NCBI GenBank assembly: GCA_963995505.1
Contig: OZ023181.1
Location: 17,108,221-17,172,220, forward strand
DNA from: Hypericum androsaemum
Lineage: Eukaryota > Streptophyta > Magnoliopsida > Malpighiales > Hypericaceae
Length of the DNA stretch: 64,000 bases
Direction of reading: 5' to 3'
The position numbers were made by a program, and so were the translations under genes. Below the pieces are notes generated by a model. The model ran no database searches and was not told the origin of the DNA. It saw only the letters and a program-made list of their open reading frames with translations. This document shows positions 13,251 through 26,400 of the stretch, one piece after another (position 1 is the first letter of the stretch; each line of letters begins with the position of its first letter).

Positions 13251-14071
13251 TCCTTTTTAACTTTTTAACATTTACATGCATTTTCTCTTCCGATCATTGG
13301 AATCATTGAGCCTTTACTTTTGGTCTTGAATTCCTAACAGCTAACATTCGCAGCAAATTTTAAAGTTCGGCCAGCTCTTGAATCACTTGTATGCAGTAAA
13401 AATAATCATCTTGTTCTGGATCTCGAGACACTGGAAGCAAAACATTTTTAAAAATTTGTTAGAAAGAGTTTTGCCCATCCAAAAATCCTACCTAGTTTGT
13501 ATCTAGATTAGTCGGTCTCCAGATACGGGATGACTTTAAACAAAAAATAAAGTAATCATCTAGTTCCAAGGCATACCAGCATCATTCTACACGCAAGTTA
13601 TTCCTCCTATAGTTACTATCAATTATCATCAGAAGGTAGTACTGTTGCTTTAAATCTCTTTGATGGGTTTGCCCTTCTCATACTGCCCAGTGTCCAAGTT
13701 CATTAAATTTGTGTTCTGCTGTTGGTGTCTGGTAGATGGACATGAGTTGGATGCTTAATTTTCTGACCCCTAAGGTTTGAATTTGTACAAGCAATTCGAA
13801 AATTGTTTCACATAATAAGAAGATGCATTTAATTTACCTTCTGATACAGGGACACCAGAAGAATTCTCTAGTTACTCCAGCCAGCCAATCCTTCTAACAA
13901 ACATCAATTACAATATACTAATTAATACAAGCCATCATAGCTAATAATAATCATAGCAATTTTATCATCCATGGCTTTGAGCACAACCTAGAAGAGGCAT
14001 GCACGCCCACCATCAACTCGAATTTGACAATATTAATTCATTAGGAAAGAAAGTCAAGACCATGAAGGACT

Positions 14072-14086
14072 AATGTGGCCCATCCA
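14072..14086. repeat. Left target-site duplication of truncated LINE
   Basis: AATGTGGCCCATCCA is repeated exactly at 14814-14828. The 15-bp length suits target-primed non-LTR insertion. Confidence 0.85.
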
Positions 14087-14813
14087 GCAAAAAAATCTGT
14101 CCAATTTTTTTCCTCGTGATTTGAATGCTTGGATTGACATTAACATTGCTGGACCTATTTCGTGGTCTAATATGTTTATTGTTGCGTTGAATTGCTTCTG
14201 TAAATGGTGTTATTATGAGGTATGGAAAGATAGAGAGCCACGGCCCACTGATCAATTTGCCTCTATTTTTCACATGGTTGACGCAGCCTAGGACCCAACC
14301 GATGCGATGCTCTGTCGACCTAGGAGGTGAGAGGAACTCATTGGGTGGGAACGTCCCCCAACCGGGTGAGTAAAACTGAATACATATGGCGCAAGAAGGG
14401 GTTTATCGAACCACGCGACCGCAGGAGGCCTACTCAGAAACACGAATGGCGATTGGATTGGGGTCTTATGAGTAACCTTGGGAACTACTCATAGTTTTTA
14501 AAAAATGTGATCCGATTGGTCTGATCCTGTCTAGAGAGGCAAGCGAACAAGCCCAGAACCCAATTCTAATCGACATCAGGCAGATGCTTCAACGAGATCG
14601 GAGGGTCGAAATCAAGCATATCTATCATGAAGCGAATTATTGTGCCGACTGGTAGGCGAATATTGGTTTTAAAAAGAGCTTCGGTTTCCTGAGGGGTATT
14701 AGAACATTATTGTTGAGAGATGTTACCGGTGTCTCGTTTTCGTGTGCTGTGGTTACTTTGGATCAGTGGTAATGAAACCTAGGGGTTCCCACCTCTCCTA
14801 ATTCACCCAAAAA
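14087..14813 (+). mobile_element. 5'-truncated LINE fragment with RNase H-type 3' end
   Basis: This 727-bp insertion is bounded by a perfect 15-bp duplication and ends in a short A-rich tail (CACCCAAAAAA). The plus strand retains pieces of the C-terminal region of a plant LINE polyprotein. An upstream piece reads as a Trp- and Pro-rich segment near 14100-14290. A downstream piece at about 14570-14770 has the HEAN-CAD-LAN type motif of plant LINE RNase H domains, here with an in-frame TAG after CADW. Several stops and frameshifts make it non-functional. The call rests on this motif together with the hallmarks of target-primed reverse transcription. Confidence 0.8.
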
Positions 14814-14828
14814 AATGTGGCCCATCCA
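14814..14828. repeat. Right target-site duplication of truncated LINE
   Basis: Exact second copy of AATGTGGCCCATCCA, directly after the A-rich tail. Confidence 0.85.
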
Positions 14829-15690
14829 CCCGATTATCCCTATTACCGTGACACCAAGTTGAGCCATATTTTTCCTCAAAAAAAATTGAGCCATATTGGA
14901 GCATATGGAAATTATTATGTGAAATAAAAACAGCTACAATTAGGGATGAGTATTCGAATCGTCCATGTCCGAACTATATCTAAACTATAAGAATAATTAT
15001 TTTTAGTATCCGAGTCTTAGTCCAACTCTCCATTATCCAATACCCGAATTTATTTTGGATACGGATACGAAGAGTCCGAACTATCCATTTTTTTCAAATC
15101 TTAAAAAAAATGCAAAAATTGAACTAATTTAGTATAATTTCACACAACCTAGCTAGTGCAAGTTAATAAAAATCCGCCGTTTCACATAACCTAGCAAGTA
15201 TTAGTTCACACATCCTAGCAAGTATTAGTTTTTGTGGGCTCTAGTAGGTATGGGCCTTTGAGTTTGGATATTTTTTAAATCGGATATTTCAGATCATGGA
15301 GCCCGAAATATTTATTTTGGATAATTCGAATTCGAATCTGAATTTAAAATTATTCGAATCCGAATTCGAAATTTTTTTATATATAGGATAGTAAATTTTT
15401 TGCTCACCTTTAGTTACAATGATCAAAAAATAAAAATAGAAAACAACTACACCTTTTTACATGGACCAACCGGTAGCATCGACTCTAACAGGTGTCAACG
15501 TTTGAGGCTGAGACTTGGCGTCTCATTGCTATGGACTTTTCAAGAGAGAAAAATACCCCAAAGATCATCCAAACGATTAAGGATGTGGCTTGTGGCCCAC
15601 ACTAATTTTAGACTTTTGACCCCCGATGACTTGGGTACTTTGAGAGGTAGCTATGTTTGGTTTGCCCTACTCTTAGCGTATATTCGGATC

Positions 15691-15895
15691 ATTTTTGTCA
15701 TGACCTTAGGGTACTTTTTATTTAGATATTTTTTTAGAGTTACTTTGGAGTATATACTCGATAGTGCATATCATTGTGGTGCGTTTTGATATGCGTTATC
15801 TGGTATCTAAGGTACAGTATTCAGTATTCTTGATAACAATAATGTAATATCCTTGTAGATAATTGTTCAAAGGTATAATACTTTACTTATAAAAA
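15691..15895 (+). repeat. Dispersed repeat tail, copy 1 (SINE- or LINE-like)
   Basis: About 200 bp starting near CATGACCTTAGGGTACTTTT and ending TATAATACTTTACTTAT followed by A-residues. A clear relative lies at 43411-43612 and a partial one at 33808-33890. The common 3' end followed by a short A-run suggests a retroposed family. The 5' boundary and class are unknown. Confidence 0.5.
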
Positions 15896-16995
15896 AACAG
15901 CGTTGACGCTGATTGCTTCCTAAGCAAGCAAAGGGAATATAATCAATCTATCATTGGGCTTGGCGGTTGGTGACCGAAATTGACGTCCGCTTTTACGGAG
16001 TTTTTTCCTTTTTCAGCTGAAATATGAAAGGATTAAAAATTTAAAAGAGGTGTTTTGGGCCTTAAAAAGAATACATTCGAGGCCTGTGGCCCATCTTGTG
16101 TAGCGGGCTGGGTTTATATAGGTGTTTTGCTTTGTGTTACAAGCCCAATTTTTAATCGAACCTAGACTGGAAAACATTTTCAGGGTAACACAAGGAGACC
16201 TGATTTTTTAACCTTCATTTTGGTAGGTGTAGTCTTGTCAAAATTATTGAATATGTTTGGATCTAATAATAATATACTATTTTTTAATAAGTAGTTTTAT
16301 TGGTTGTTTGGGGAATATATTTGAAAATAACGATAACTCCTTACCAATAATATGCCAAATATCACTAAAACTACAGTAAGTGTGAGAATCTTAAAAATTC
16401 TAAAGATTATACAATAGCTTTCAAAATCTGGTATTTAGAGTAAATTTCTAAACTATTTTAAGGAGTGACTCTTAAAAAATTACTTTTTCAAGACTTGCAT
16501 CCAGATTTTTTTCAAATGAATCCATATTTCTTTACTTCAATACTTGTAATTTAAAATTTTTTAAATTAATATCTCAAACCACTTTCGGAAATAAATCAAA
16601 GGAAACAAATGTAATTAAGAAAACTAGACAAATTAACTGAACCTAAAAAATATAAAAAGTTCCACTAATCAATATTAATAATTAGATAATTTCTAAATTG
16701 TTGATTCAAATAAAACATCAATAGAACAAACCAAATAAAATAAAAAATAGAAAAATGACCAAAGAAGCAGCTTTTATTTTATTATTTTTTACATGAATTT
16801 TCCAAATTCACATGTTTAGACTTGCAGTAGAAAGAAATCTGTTACTGGAAAACAAAATTACAATATACATGGTTTAAAAGTCAAACTAGAAGCAGGTACT
16901 AAAAGGTAATTTTGTTAATACAAAAAAAGCCCAAAACAAAACCCCACCAATCGCTCTCTCTTTCCTCTAAAACCCTCTCCCTAAAACTTTTAGCG

Positions 16996-19962
16996 ATGGA
17001 CGACAAGCTCGCCGCCGCCATCTCCAAGGCCTCCCACAAGGTAAACCAACCACCAACTCCCTCCTCTCCTCTCCGGTCTTCTTCCGGAGTTGGTCTTGAC
17101 AATTTCTTCTTCTTCTTGTTGTTGTTCCAGGTTCTAGTTCAGATAGTGAAATTGGCGCAGAAGCAAGGGAGAGAAGGGTCTAAAGGAGGATGGAAGAGTT
17201 TCCTCAACTCCCACGACCGCAAGCTCGGTTCCTGCTTGAGCGACCCCGCGATGCGCCCCGCGGACACCCTCGTCGCTTTCCTTAGCTCCTTCACTGCCCC
17301 CGACGACTTAAAGGTTCCTCCTTTTTGCTCTTCAGTGTTCCACTTTTCAATGTTATTTGAGCTGGCTTGTTTCCTGCTTTTTTGAGCAGTTTATCGAGGG
17401 GGCTCTTCGGACGCATTATAACGGGGAGGTGTTGGAGAGTATGGTGAAAGAATCTCCGGAAAATGAGTCACCCGAACAGGTGGGATCCCGCTTGTTCCGT
17501 GCTGCTGTTGGCCTTCTTTTGTGTTTCTTGTTGCATTGTAACTCTTGTTGATTTGTGGTTGCGGCAGTGCAGAGACTGGTGCGAAAAACTGTTGCACATC
17601 CGTCTTACCTCCAGAAATTCACACTCCCATCTCACGAGAAGGTTTGTGATTCTACTCATTGCTCTCTTTTTATGAAAGTGGCATTGTCATTTTGTCGTGC
17701 TGCTGCTCTTCAAAGATGTGGTGCTTCTGTAAATTTACGGTTGCGCTATTGCTTGCTAAGACGTGGAGATTGGGATGGTCTGGCAGGATTGGGTGATAAC
17801 AAAGATCAGTGAGAAGAAAAGGTTGTTGGATTCAAGCCATATGCTTGCTGTCGATTGTGAGATGGTCCTTTGTGAAGATGGCACTGATGCTCTAGTTAGG
17901 GTGTGTGTGGTGGACCAGAAACTGCAGGTATTTTTTTTCCGGGTTACTGGTGCGATGTTTGATTTGGCATACTTGTATATGTTTACACCATTCTCAAGAG
18001 TTGGCGTATGAAGAGCATTGCAAGATTTTCACATTAATGCTATGGGTGCGGTTCAGGTTAAACTTGATAAGCTGGTAAATCCTGGCAAGCCAGTGGCTGA
18101 TTATAGAACTGAAATAACTGGAATTTCTGCCAAAGATTTGGAGACAATTTCTTGCACTCTAGCAGATGTACAGGTACTATCAGACATTGGCATTCGCTAG
18201 ACTATCTCCCTGTATTGCTAGTTTACGTCACTCATACCCTTTCTGTCTTCTGCAGAAATCTATGAAGAAGCTATTATCAAAGAGGACTATTCTAGTGGGA
18301 CACAGCATATATAATGATATGTTAGGTGTGCCAAAGCTTTATACAGTTTGCTTGAGCATTTGAAATTTCCTTGGGAACTTGTGTACGGATTGAATTACAA
18401 TCTAAATTCTCTTGCAACTAATTCATTGACAGCACTCAAGTTGAACCATGCGAGAGTGATTGATACTTCGTTTATCTTCAAGACTGCAGATGGAAAGTTT
18501 CCTTCTTTGAATAATTTGTGCAAGGTACACACTCATTGTCCATGCATATGTTGGGTACATTTGGATTTGGATCCACCTGCATTCCTTCTAGAATTTTGAC
18601 ATGACAGTTTTTCTGTTATTTTTGTATATGTAGTCTGTGCTGGGATACGAATTGCACAAGAAAGAAAGTCCGCACAACTGTCTAGAGGATGCACGTGCTA
18701 CAATGAAGCTTGTTCTGGCTAAAATTAAGCTTGGAGTTGATAATGACATTCCATTGATTCAAAGAGAAGTAAGATTTGATGACTGGTATTATTGCAGAGT
18801 TATGAGTTGCATTGTTCTTGTTCTGATTTATGTTTGGAACTGATAGGTCCCAGCGCCTGAGCCGGAAAAGTTACTTATCCACCGGATACCTCTTGAAGTA
18901 CCCATTGAAGAATTACGTGACATCTTCCTAAGCAACTTTTCTGTTGAATTCAAGGTTTACTGCAGAAGAAACCTTGTGGAAAACTTTTTAATTCCTTTGT
19001 TTGTTGTGCACTCTTGCTTCTGTTTAGGTTTTACATTTTAACCTTTGTAGCAGTGAGTTTTTACAAAATCTCTACCTTTTAAACGTCATAGCGTTTAAAT
19101 TCCTTGTTAACACAAAGCCAGCAGATGGAAGTAGATTTTTCTTTGTGCAATTAATCAAGTTAGACATGGGAGCTCCTAATATCTTGTTAACCTTCCTGCA
19201 GCTATTGAAGAGAGCTCGAGGAAAACAATATACTGCACTTGCCATCTTCGAGAATCCACAAGAGGCAGATCGTGCATTTACATATGCCGATGGCATAATA
19301 GAGAAGGTACTTGCCCCACATTCAGCAAGAACCAATATGCTGCTTCTGATTTTTCTACTGGTTTTTGTGCTTTGTTGCAAACTCAGAAATTGATCTGATG
19401 TCTTGCCGTGCCATGCTAATAGTGGAATTTTCTCGATTTGGCTGATGAGAAAAGATTTTACCTGATAAACCTTCTCCCATACACGTGAAAATCTAATCAC
19501 CCAAATGCATTCAATTATATATTTGATGTGAGATGCATTCATAAATGAAGTGGGAGTACAGGTGTGTCTTGCTATTGTTCACTGGAAAATGAACTCTTTC
19601 TTTTTCAGGACCAATATGGATTTTTTCAAAAGCTTATTAAGTTTAAAAGCAAAGCGGGGCCAGTTTCCGTGTGCGTTCGTCAAATGGCGCTTGAATCTAC
19701 CCTCCAGCCTTCTGAGAAAAAGAGACATTTTCAGGGCGAGGATTCATGTGATACAAAGAAGCGCAAGACCGATGTGGTAGAAAGACCGAAAATGGACCTG
19801 AAGGAAAAGGATTCAGACAAGTGTAGCGATCACTTGCAAGAAATTGAGTCTCTGAAAAAAGAACTGCAGTCCAAGGATGTTCAGTTGTCAGTTCAGGATA
19901 AGATGATAACTAAATTGAGAAAGCAATTGGGAGACTTGAAGAAGAAAAGGAAAAGAAGATGA
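16996..19962 (+). CDS. SDN: Small-RNA-degrading nuclease (SDN1/2/3 type), 12 exons
   Basis: Encodes a predicted 502-residue 3'-5' exoribonuclease; family members shorten and destroy single-stranded small RNAs such as microRNAs. Exons: 16996-17040, 17131-17313, 17390-17479, 17573-17641, 17787-17927, 18057-18173, 18256-18325, 18433-18524, 18634-18768, 18847-18954, 19202-19306 and 19609-19962, all with GT-AG introns and continuous frame. The DEDDh exonuclease residues are visible: D152 and E154 in AVDCEM, D236 in GHSIYND, and H283 and D288 in HNCLEDA. Residues about 315-385 resemble the RRM-like module of SDN proteins. The C-terminus is a Lys/Glu-rich coiled-coil-like tail ending KKKRKRR, a possible nuclear signal. 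The ATG is the first in-frame one after a pyrimidine-rich leader. The gene looks intact and is tail to tail with the phosphatase gene. Which SDN paralogue it is cannot be decided here. Confidence 0.92.
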
Positions 19963-20430
19963 TACCAACCTTAACTTCTGTGTGCTATTCTCGTGACCGA
20001 CTCCTCTTCTACAGAGTTCGATCGATCATATTCCTGGGAAGTTGTCATTCTCGACCATTAGTTTGACGATTTCCCGGAAGGAGAAGGCCCTTCACAGGAT
20101 TTTGCTCTTCTTTTTTTTCCTTCGTTAAATTCAGTTTCGAATTCCAGGCTTCGATTTATGCACGTCTAATTATGGCGGGAGGAACAAGATCCGAATGATT
20201 ATTTTTTCTTTTAACTGTTACAATTATAAATCATGTTGTAACCTTAATCGTTTCTTCAAACACTGCAATGTAAAATTCTGGAATTGTGCTCGGATTTAAC
20301 ATTGAATGTTTGGTTTAGCCGAAATTCTGAATTATATTCAGGAACTTACATCTCAGATAATTGTCAACTGCAACCACAGTTGGGTTTCTCGTGAAATTTT
20401 GGCTGGAAAATAGTTTTTCGCAACCAAAAT

Positions 20431-23400
20431 TTACTCACTTTCATAATCTTCTTCGTCTCCAAAGGAGAAGACTGAAGCATCTGCAGCCATCGACTTTATA
20501 TCACTGACGTCCATCGAGTGGTCAGTTGCTGGTTTTGAAGTTTCTTCGGCAGAAAATCCGTTGGAAGCATTTGCATCAGAAGAAACCTGGGTCTGCAGGG
20601 AAAGCTGTTCGGTTTTTGATGTTAAAGTTCTTGTTGACTCTTCCACATTGCTGGATGAATGACTAGCAGGATCAATTCCTCCAGAAGTCCGAGTTTCTCT
20701 GCCATTCGACGTGCGATTTTCTTCATCACTGTCTGAGAACACATCATCATCATCGTTTTCATGGCCTTTATTACGATGGGCCTCTGCTGAAGCTTCAGCA
20801 TGGGCGACACCATCCGCTGACGGACCAGTACCCTCTGAACTCTTGCTGGTAGACTGGGCTTTGGATCGCATCTCGACTGTAGCATCATAATCTACCGTGA
20901 CTATTTCAAGCTTGAAACCCGGAGAAGGCAGTTTCCTCTGCATGGCACAGCAAAGAGAGGGATTTTTTTGTCATTACTTGGCTACTAAGTATAGGAATTT
21001 CCATTTTCTACCCAAAATCTTAAGGTAGTGAGTAGGTGGATCATCCACACTTATAAACAGGCCCAACCCACTTGCAACTTCCGATGTGGGATTCTCTCCA
21101 ATACGCCCCTCAAATGAAGCCCATCAGGCTGAAGTTTGCATGGGCTTTTGACACTGCCTCTCGTGCTTTCAAAGGGGGGCCGTGCGAGCATAACGGGCCA
21201 CGGGTTTCTTTAGAGCAATTGGCTCTGATACCATATAGAAATTTCCATTTCCTACCCAAAACCTTAAGGTTGTGTGTAGGTGGATCATCCACACTTATAA
21301 ATAGGATCAACCCACTTTCAACTTCCGATGTGGGATTCTCTCCAACACTAACCACATCATGTTAGAGACACTTTCCACCACTTCGCTCAAATGCCTGTGG
21401 GAATGTGTCATTGTGGGATTGAACCCCCGACCTCCTCACCCATTCAAGATAGACCTCAAGGGCCACAGAAAAGATTATCATGCCTAAAAAATACTGATAG
21501 AAATCAAATTTTACCTTATCAAAACCATCGAGATCACAACCATCCAAAATCATCCGGTTCTCTGAGAACGTGGTATTTAGCCAACTGAAAAACCACAGGG
21601 GGACAAAATGGAAGAGGAGTCATGGAAAAACCAAGAAAACAGCACACGGTATGAACAATTGCCAATGACAATGACATAATTTCCTGATAATAAATCTGTC
21701 AATAGTTACTCACTGGAATAGCGACATACCAATAAAAATCTCCTTGACGGTCATGAAACTGGATTTTGATGTCACCAGTTAGTTCTGTCACACCAGGCTG
21801 CCCAGGTAGAGCAAAGACTACTATGTTTCTTTTCGGGACCTTGATCCAGAAATCTTCTGGCTGCACAAGTATGCATGCGGTCAGTTCGGGAATAACTGAT
21901 GGGTATACATCAATTGGAATACTAAACTAAATTCAGAAAAGTCGCTTGACGAAGATTTACCATTAAGTTCTTAGTTTTTGGATGATTTCTTGTCGAGAAT
22001 AGAACCCCTGTGGGTAACGAAAACAACCAATGCTGAGACATCTCATTGCATATGAGTTGCATGTTACCTTGCACAATCAAGACTTTAATAGAAACATGAT
22101 CAAAGCTTTACACATTCATCGCTTTTAGATTCAAAATTTGATAGTTTTTCTAGATTAAATAATTAATAGAGGATAGACAAAAATTCCACAGGAAAAGAGG
22201 GGGAATCGATAACGTATGAGTACTTGTGCGCATATATACTCATAAACACAATGAATTTGTTAATTAGAAGGCATAACCATTTTCCATCTGCCCTTTAACA
22301 AAGCTTTAAACATTTCAAGTACCATTCCCAAGAACTGGTGCATTCTATCATAGAAAATATCAGCGATGCAGTAAACCAAGCGTGCCAGAAAAGGGCAGTT
22401 TTAGCAGTGTGCTTTGATTAGTTAATGAAGGGTACTTTGTACAATTTTCCGAAGTCAAATTTATTCAGCAAGTTATAGGACTCATTTGATGCAAACACAT
22501 TTCGCAGTGGCATTCCTCTATTGATGGAGTGCATGTCTCCCATCCCATACATACGATGCAGAAATCAGAAAGAGGCATCGTATATAATAATGGGATTCTC
22601 AGATAAATTAAGTGAGAACATACTACTATGATCGGAGATGGTGATGGAAGGTCTTATCCAATAAGGACACTGGTGCAGCCGGAATCCTCGAAGCATGCAC
22701 CTGGTGAGATGAAGAGTACCATAAGCCAATTACGAAGCAAGACCAAATCTGATAGCAACAGCAATTATACCTTCTCCCAGGCTGATCCTCTCCATTGAAT
22801 TCTTTCAAGAGATGCCCAAAGTATTTGACATATCTCTGAAAGAATCATCAAATCAGTGTTCTTCACCCAAATGGTCAAAAAGACTAGGGCAAAGAAGGAA
22901 CACCCAAAATATAGAAAACCTTCAAAAGCAAATATGTAACCAAAAGTAAACTAGGAAAAGAAGAAAAAAAACAGACTAACAATCTGACTTGGAAGAACTA
23001 GGGCCTTCCCGTCCACGCATCTTTTCTGGTTGAAGTACTCAATCGCTTCCTCAGCAGTTGGGAAAAACTGCAGAGACAGAAAAGATAATTACTTCAAAGC
23101 ACCCAGACAATAACTGGCACGAATCCAAGCTTTTGACGATAAAATCTAACCTTAAGGAACAGAAGAAGGCTACATATCATCAAACCAGTTCTGCCCATGC
23201 CAGCTTTGCAGTGGACGACAACCACATTCTGAATATCCTCCTTCAACCATGAGTACGCACTTTGACAAAATGATGTTATAAGTTGGATAGGAGGACAATT
23301 ATGATCATCAAAAGGGAAGCATGCCACCTGGAATCAGAAATTTCGATTACAAATTAAGTTTGGGAAAAATGACATGTTCACACAAATTCAACAACATCGT

Positions 23401-26400
23401 CATAGAAAACCAAGGAAGGCAAACAAATAGCAGACTGAGCGCTTCAGGATCACACCCCCTTCATTTTTTATGACCTAATGGATCTACGAGATTGAACCTT
23501 TGCTGGCATTCAATTGGCCTCTGCGACCAAGGTGTTGGGAAATAACCCACTTTCCCGTGGACCCAAACAACGCAGCGAACAAGATAGGAGCAAGATCTAC
23601 GAAAAACAAGAACAACAGATTTGGTAACCCGGTTCGATCTTGACCGATCTACGTCCGGGGGCGTACCAAGCCAGGAGATTTCACTATATCAAGCTCGATC
23701 TACACTTAGGAGTTACGCAGGCTCAACAATGGTAGTTTCTCTCTCTCTCTCTCTAGAAATGTCTCTCTGTCTGCCAGGAAGAAGGAGAGAGAATACAGGG
23801 ATGGTGAAGCAGATATTTATAGTACCAACAAACCTAGGAACCAAAACACACACACGCAGGGGCATTTTTGTCCACGCTTCATTTCGTCGTTATTCTGGAC
23901 GGGGGCTACGCCCCCCCGCGGTATCCGAAGTCTCCATACCCAACAATCTCCCACCTGGAGACTGACCTCAACACCTGTCGCCATTCGCTTGATAACCCCT
24001 TCTCCTTTTCACCTCTTGGTACGCCGGGTCTTTTCTCTAGTTTACTAGACCCGCTGAAGCCATGTTAAGCTTCAGCTTCTCTAAGGTAACCACCTTAGTC
24101 AACATGTCCGCGGGATTCACCTTCCCGTCAATCTTTTCAAGCCTTAAGATCTTCCTTTCCAAGAGATCACGTATGTAGTGATACTTCAACTCAATGTGCT
24201 TCGTCCTTGAGTGGAAGGCGGGATTCTTTGCCAAGTGTATCGCACTTTGGCTATCACTGTAGAGCGCACTCTCACTTTGCTCTTTCCCCAACTCCACCAA
24301 GAAATTCTGCAACCATACCATCTCTTTACTTGCTTCCGTCACAGCCACGTACTCACTTTCTGCGGTTGACAAAGCTACTACCTTTTGTAGTCTCGAGGCC
24401 CAAGATATCGCTGTCCCTCCCAGCGTAAAGACATAACCACTTGTGCTCCTCTTCTCATCATGGTCATTGGACCCCAAGTCCGCATCACAATAGCCTAGGA
24501 GCTTCACATCTTTGCCCTCAAAACAAAGACACTTCTCGGTGGTACCTCTCAAGTAGCCAAGAATCCATTTCACTGCAACCCAATGTTGCTCACCCGGATT
24601 GCTCATGAACTTGCTCACTACTCCCACCGCATGTGCTATGTCTAGCCTCGTACAAATCATAGCATACATCAAGCTACCCACCGCCGATGCATAGGGAGTC
24701 TTCTCCATTTTAGCCTCCTCCGCCTTAGTCTTAGGCGAGTCCTTCTTGGACAATTTGAAGTGTCCAGCTAAAGGAGTCAACTTGGGGTTGGCATTTTGCA
24801 TGCTAAACCTCTGCAGCACCTTCTCAATGTACTCGGCTTGTGAGAGAAATAGCTTCCCTGCAGCTCTATCTCTCTCAATCCTCATTCCAAGGATTTGCTT
24901 AGCCTCACCCAAGTCCTTCATGGCAAACCTTTCGGATAATTGCTTCTTCACTTTGCTCACCTCACTTGCACTGGTGCCTGCTATCAACATGTCATCAACA
25001 TAAAGCAGGAGGATGATATAGCCATTATCCAGCTTCTTCATATAACAACAATGATCCGCTCCACAACGAGAAAATTCAATCTCGCGAATGAATCCATCAA
25101 ACTTCTTGTACCATTGTCTTGGAGCTTGCTTCAACCCGTACAGACTCTTCCTCAACCTGCACACAAGCTTATCGTTACCTTGCAAGAACCCCTCTGGTTG
25201 CTCCATGTAGATCTCTTCCTCTAGATCACCATGAAGAAATGCCGTCTTCACATCCATTTGCTCTAGCAATAGATCTTCAGCAGCCACCATACTTAGCACC
25301 ATCCGGATGGTGGTCATCTTCACAACAGGAGTGAAGATGTCAGTGAAGTCAATACCATACTTCTGCTGAAATCCCTTTACAACCAGCCTTGCTTTGTAAC
25401 GTTTGGTTCCATCTGCCTCTTTCTTCACTCTATAGACCCACTTGTTATGCAATGCTTTCTTACGCTTGGGAAGTTCAACTAACTCCCAAGTTCCATTGCT
25501 CCTCAAGGACTCCATCTCATCATTCATGGCAAGTTTCCACTCGTTCACTTGCTCACTTTCTTGAGCTTCTTCAAAATCCTCAGGTTCTCCTCCATCGGTC
25601 AATAAGAGATAGTAGTTTGCTGGCGAATATCTATCCGGAGATCCACGTTGTCTAGTGGACCTCCTCAATGGAACCACTGTTAGTGGTGATCTTGACCCCA
25701 TCTCCACTTCGGCCTCTTGGCCATCAAGTATCCTGCTCCCACCCGAGTTTGAGATGTCTAACTCGACCACCTCACCGGTAGGATACACTTCATCAGCTAA
25801 ATCCCCCTTGTCCTTGTACATCACCTTCTCATTGAATATGACATCCCGGCTCCTCACAACCTTTCGGTTCTTCTCATCCCAAAAACGGAACCCGAACTCA
25901 TCTCCTCCATATCCAATGAATGTGCACTTCTTGGACTTTGCATCAAGCTTACTCCTATCACCTGCATCCACAAGCACATAGGAAACACAACCAAACACTC
26001 GTAAGAAAGTCAGATCAACCTCTTTGCCACTCCACATCTCCTCCGGTATCTCATTCTCCAAAGGAGTTGATGGCCCTCTGTTGATCAAGAATGCTGCAGT
26101 ATTTACAGCATCTGCCCAAAACATCTTCGGAAGGCCACTCTTCAACCTCATGGCCCTTGCTCTCTCATTTAGTGTTCGGTTCATCCTCTCAGCTATGCCA
26201 TTTTGCTGGGGGTCCCAGCTACTGTCTTTTCCATGCGAATCCCATACTTCGCGCAAAAGTCTTTGAACTCTTGAAGCTCGTACTCACCACCATTATCGGA
26301 CCTCAAACACTTCACCTTGAGATTCGTCTCGTTCTCCACAAGAGCCTTCCACTTCTTGAAGGCATTGAAAGCATCAGACTTATGCTTTAGGAAGTAGACC

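Larger units (their letters stand above)
11216..16995. other. Intergenic region between long-TIR element and SDN gene
   Basis: No intact gene is seen. The stretch holds a minisatellite-bearing MITE (11587-11962), a 12-bp-stem hairpin (13225-13250), a truncated LINE (14087-14813) and a dispersed repeat tail (15691-15895). The open frame at 15400-15789 overlaps that repeat and has no domain. The remainder, including 12010-13200 and 15900-16900, is AT-rich and unassigned. Confidence 0.55.

Noticed and set aside
15400..15789. 129-codon plus-strand open frame with a hydrophobic C-terminal half
   Set aside because: Its second half coincides with a dispersed repeat found twice more in the window, and its first half has no recognisable feature.
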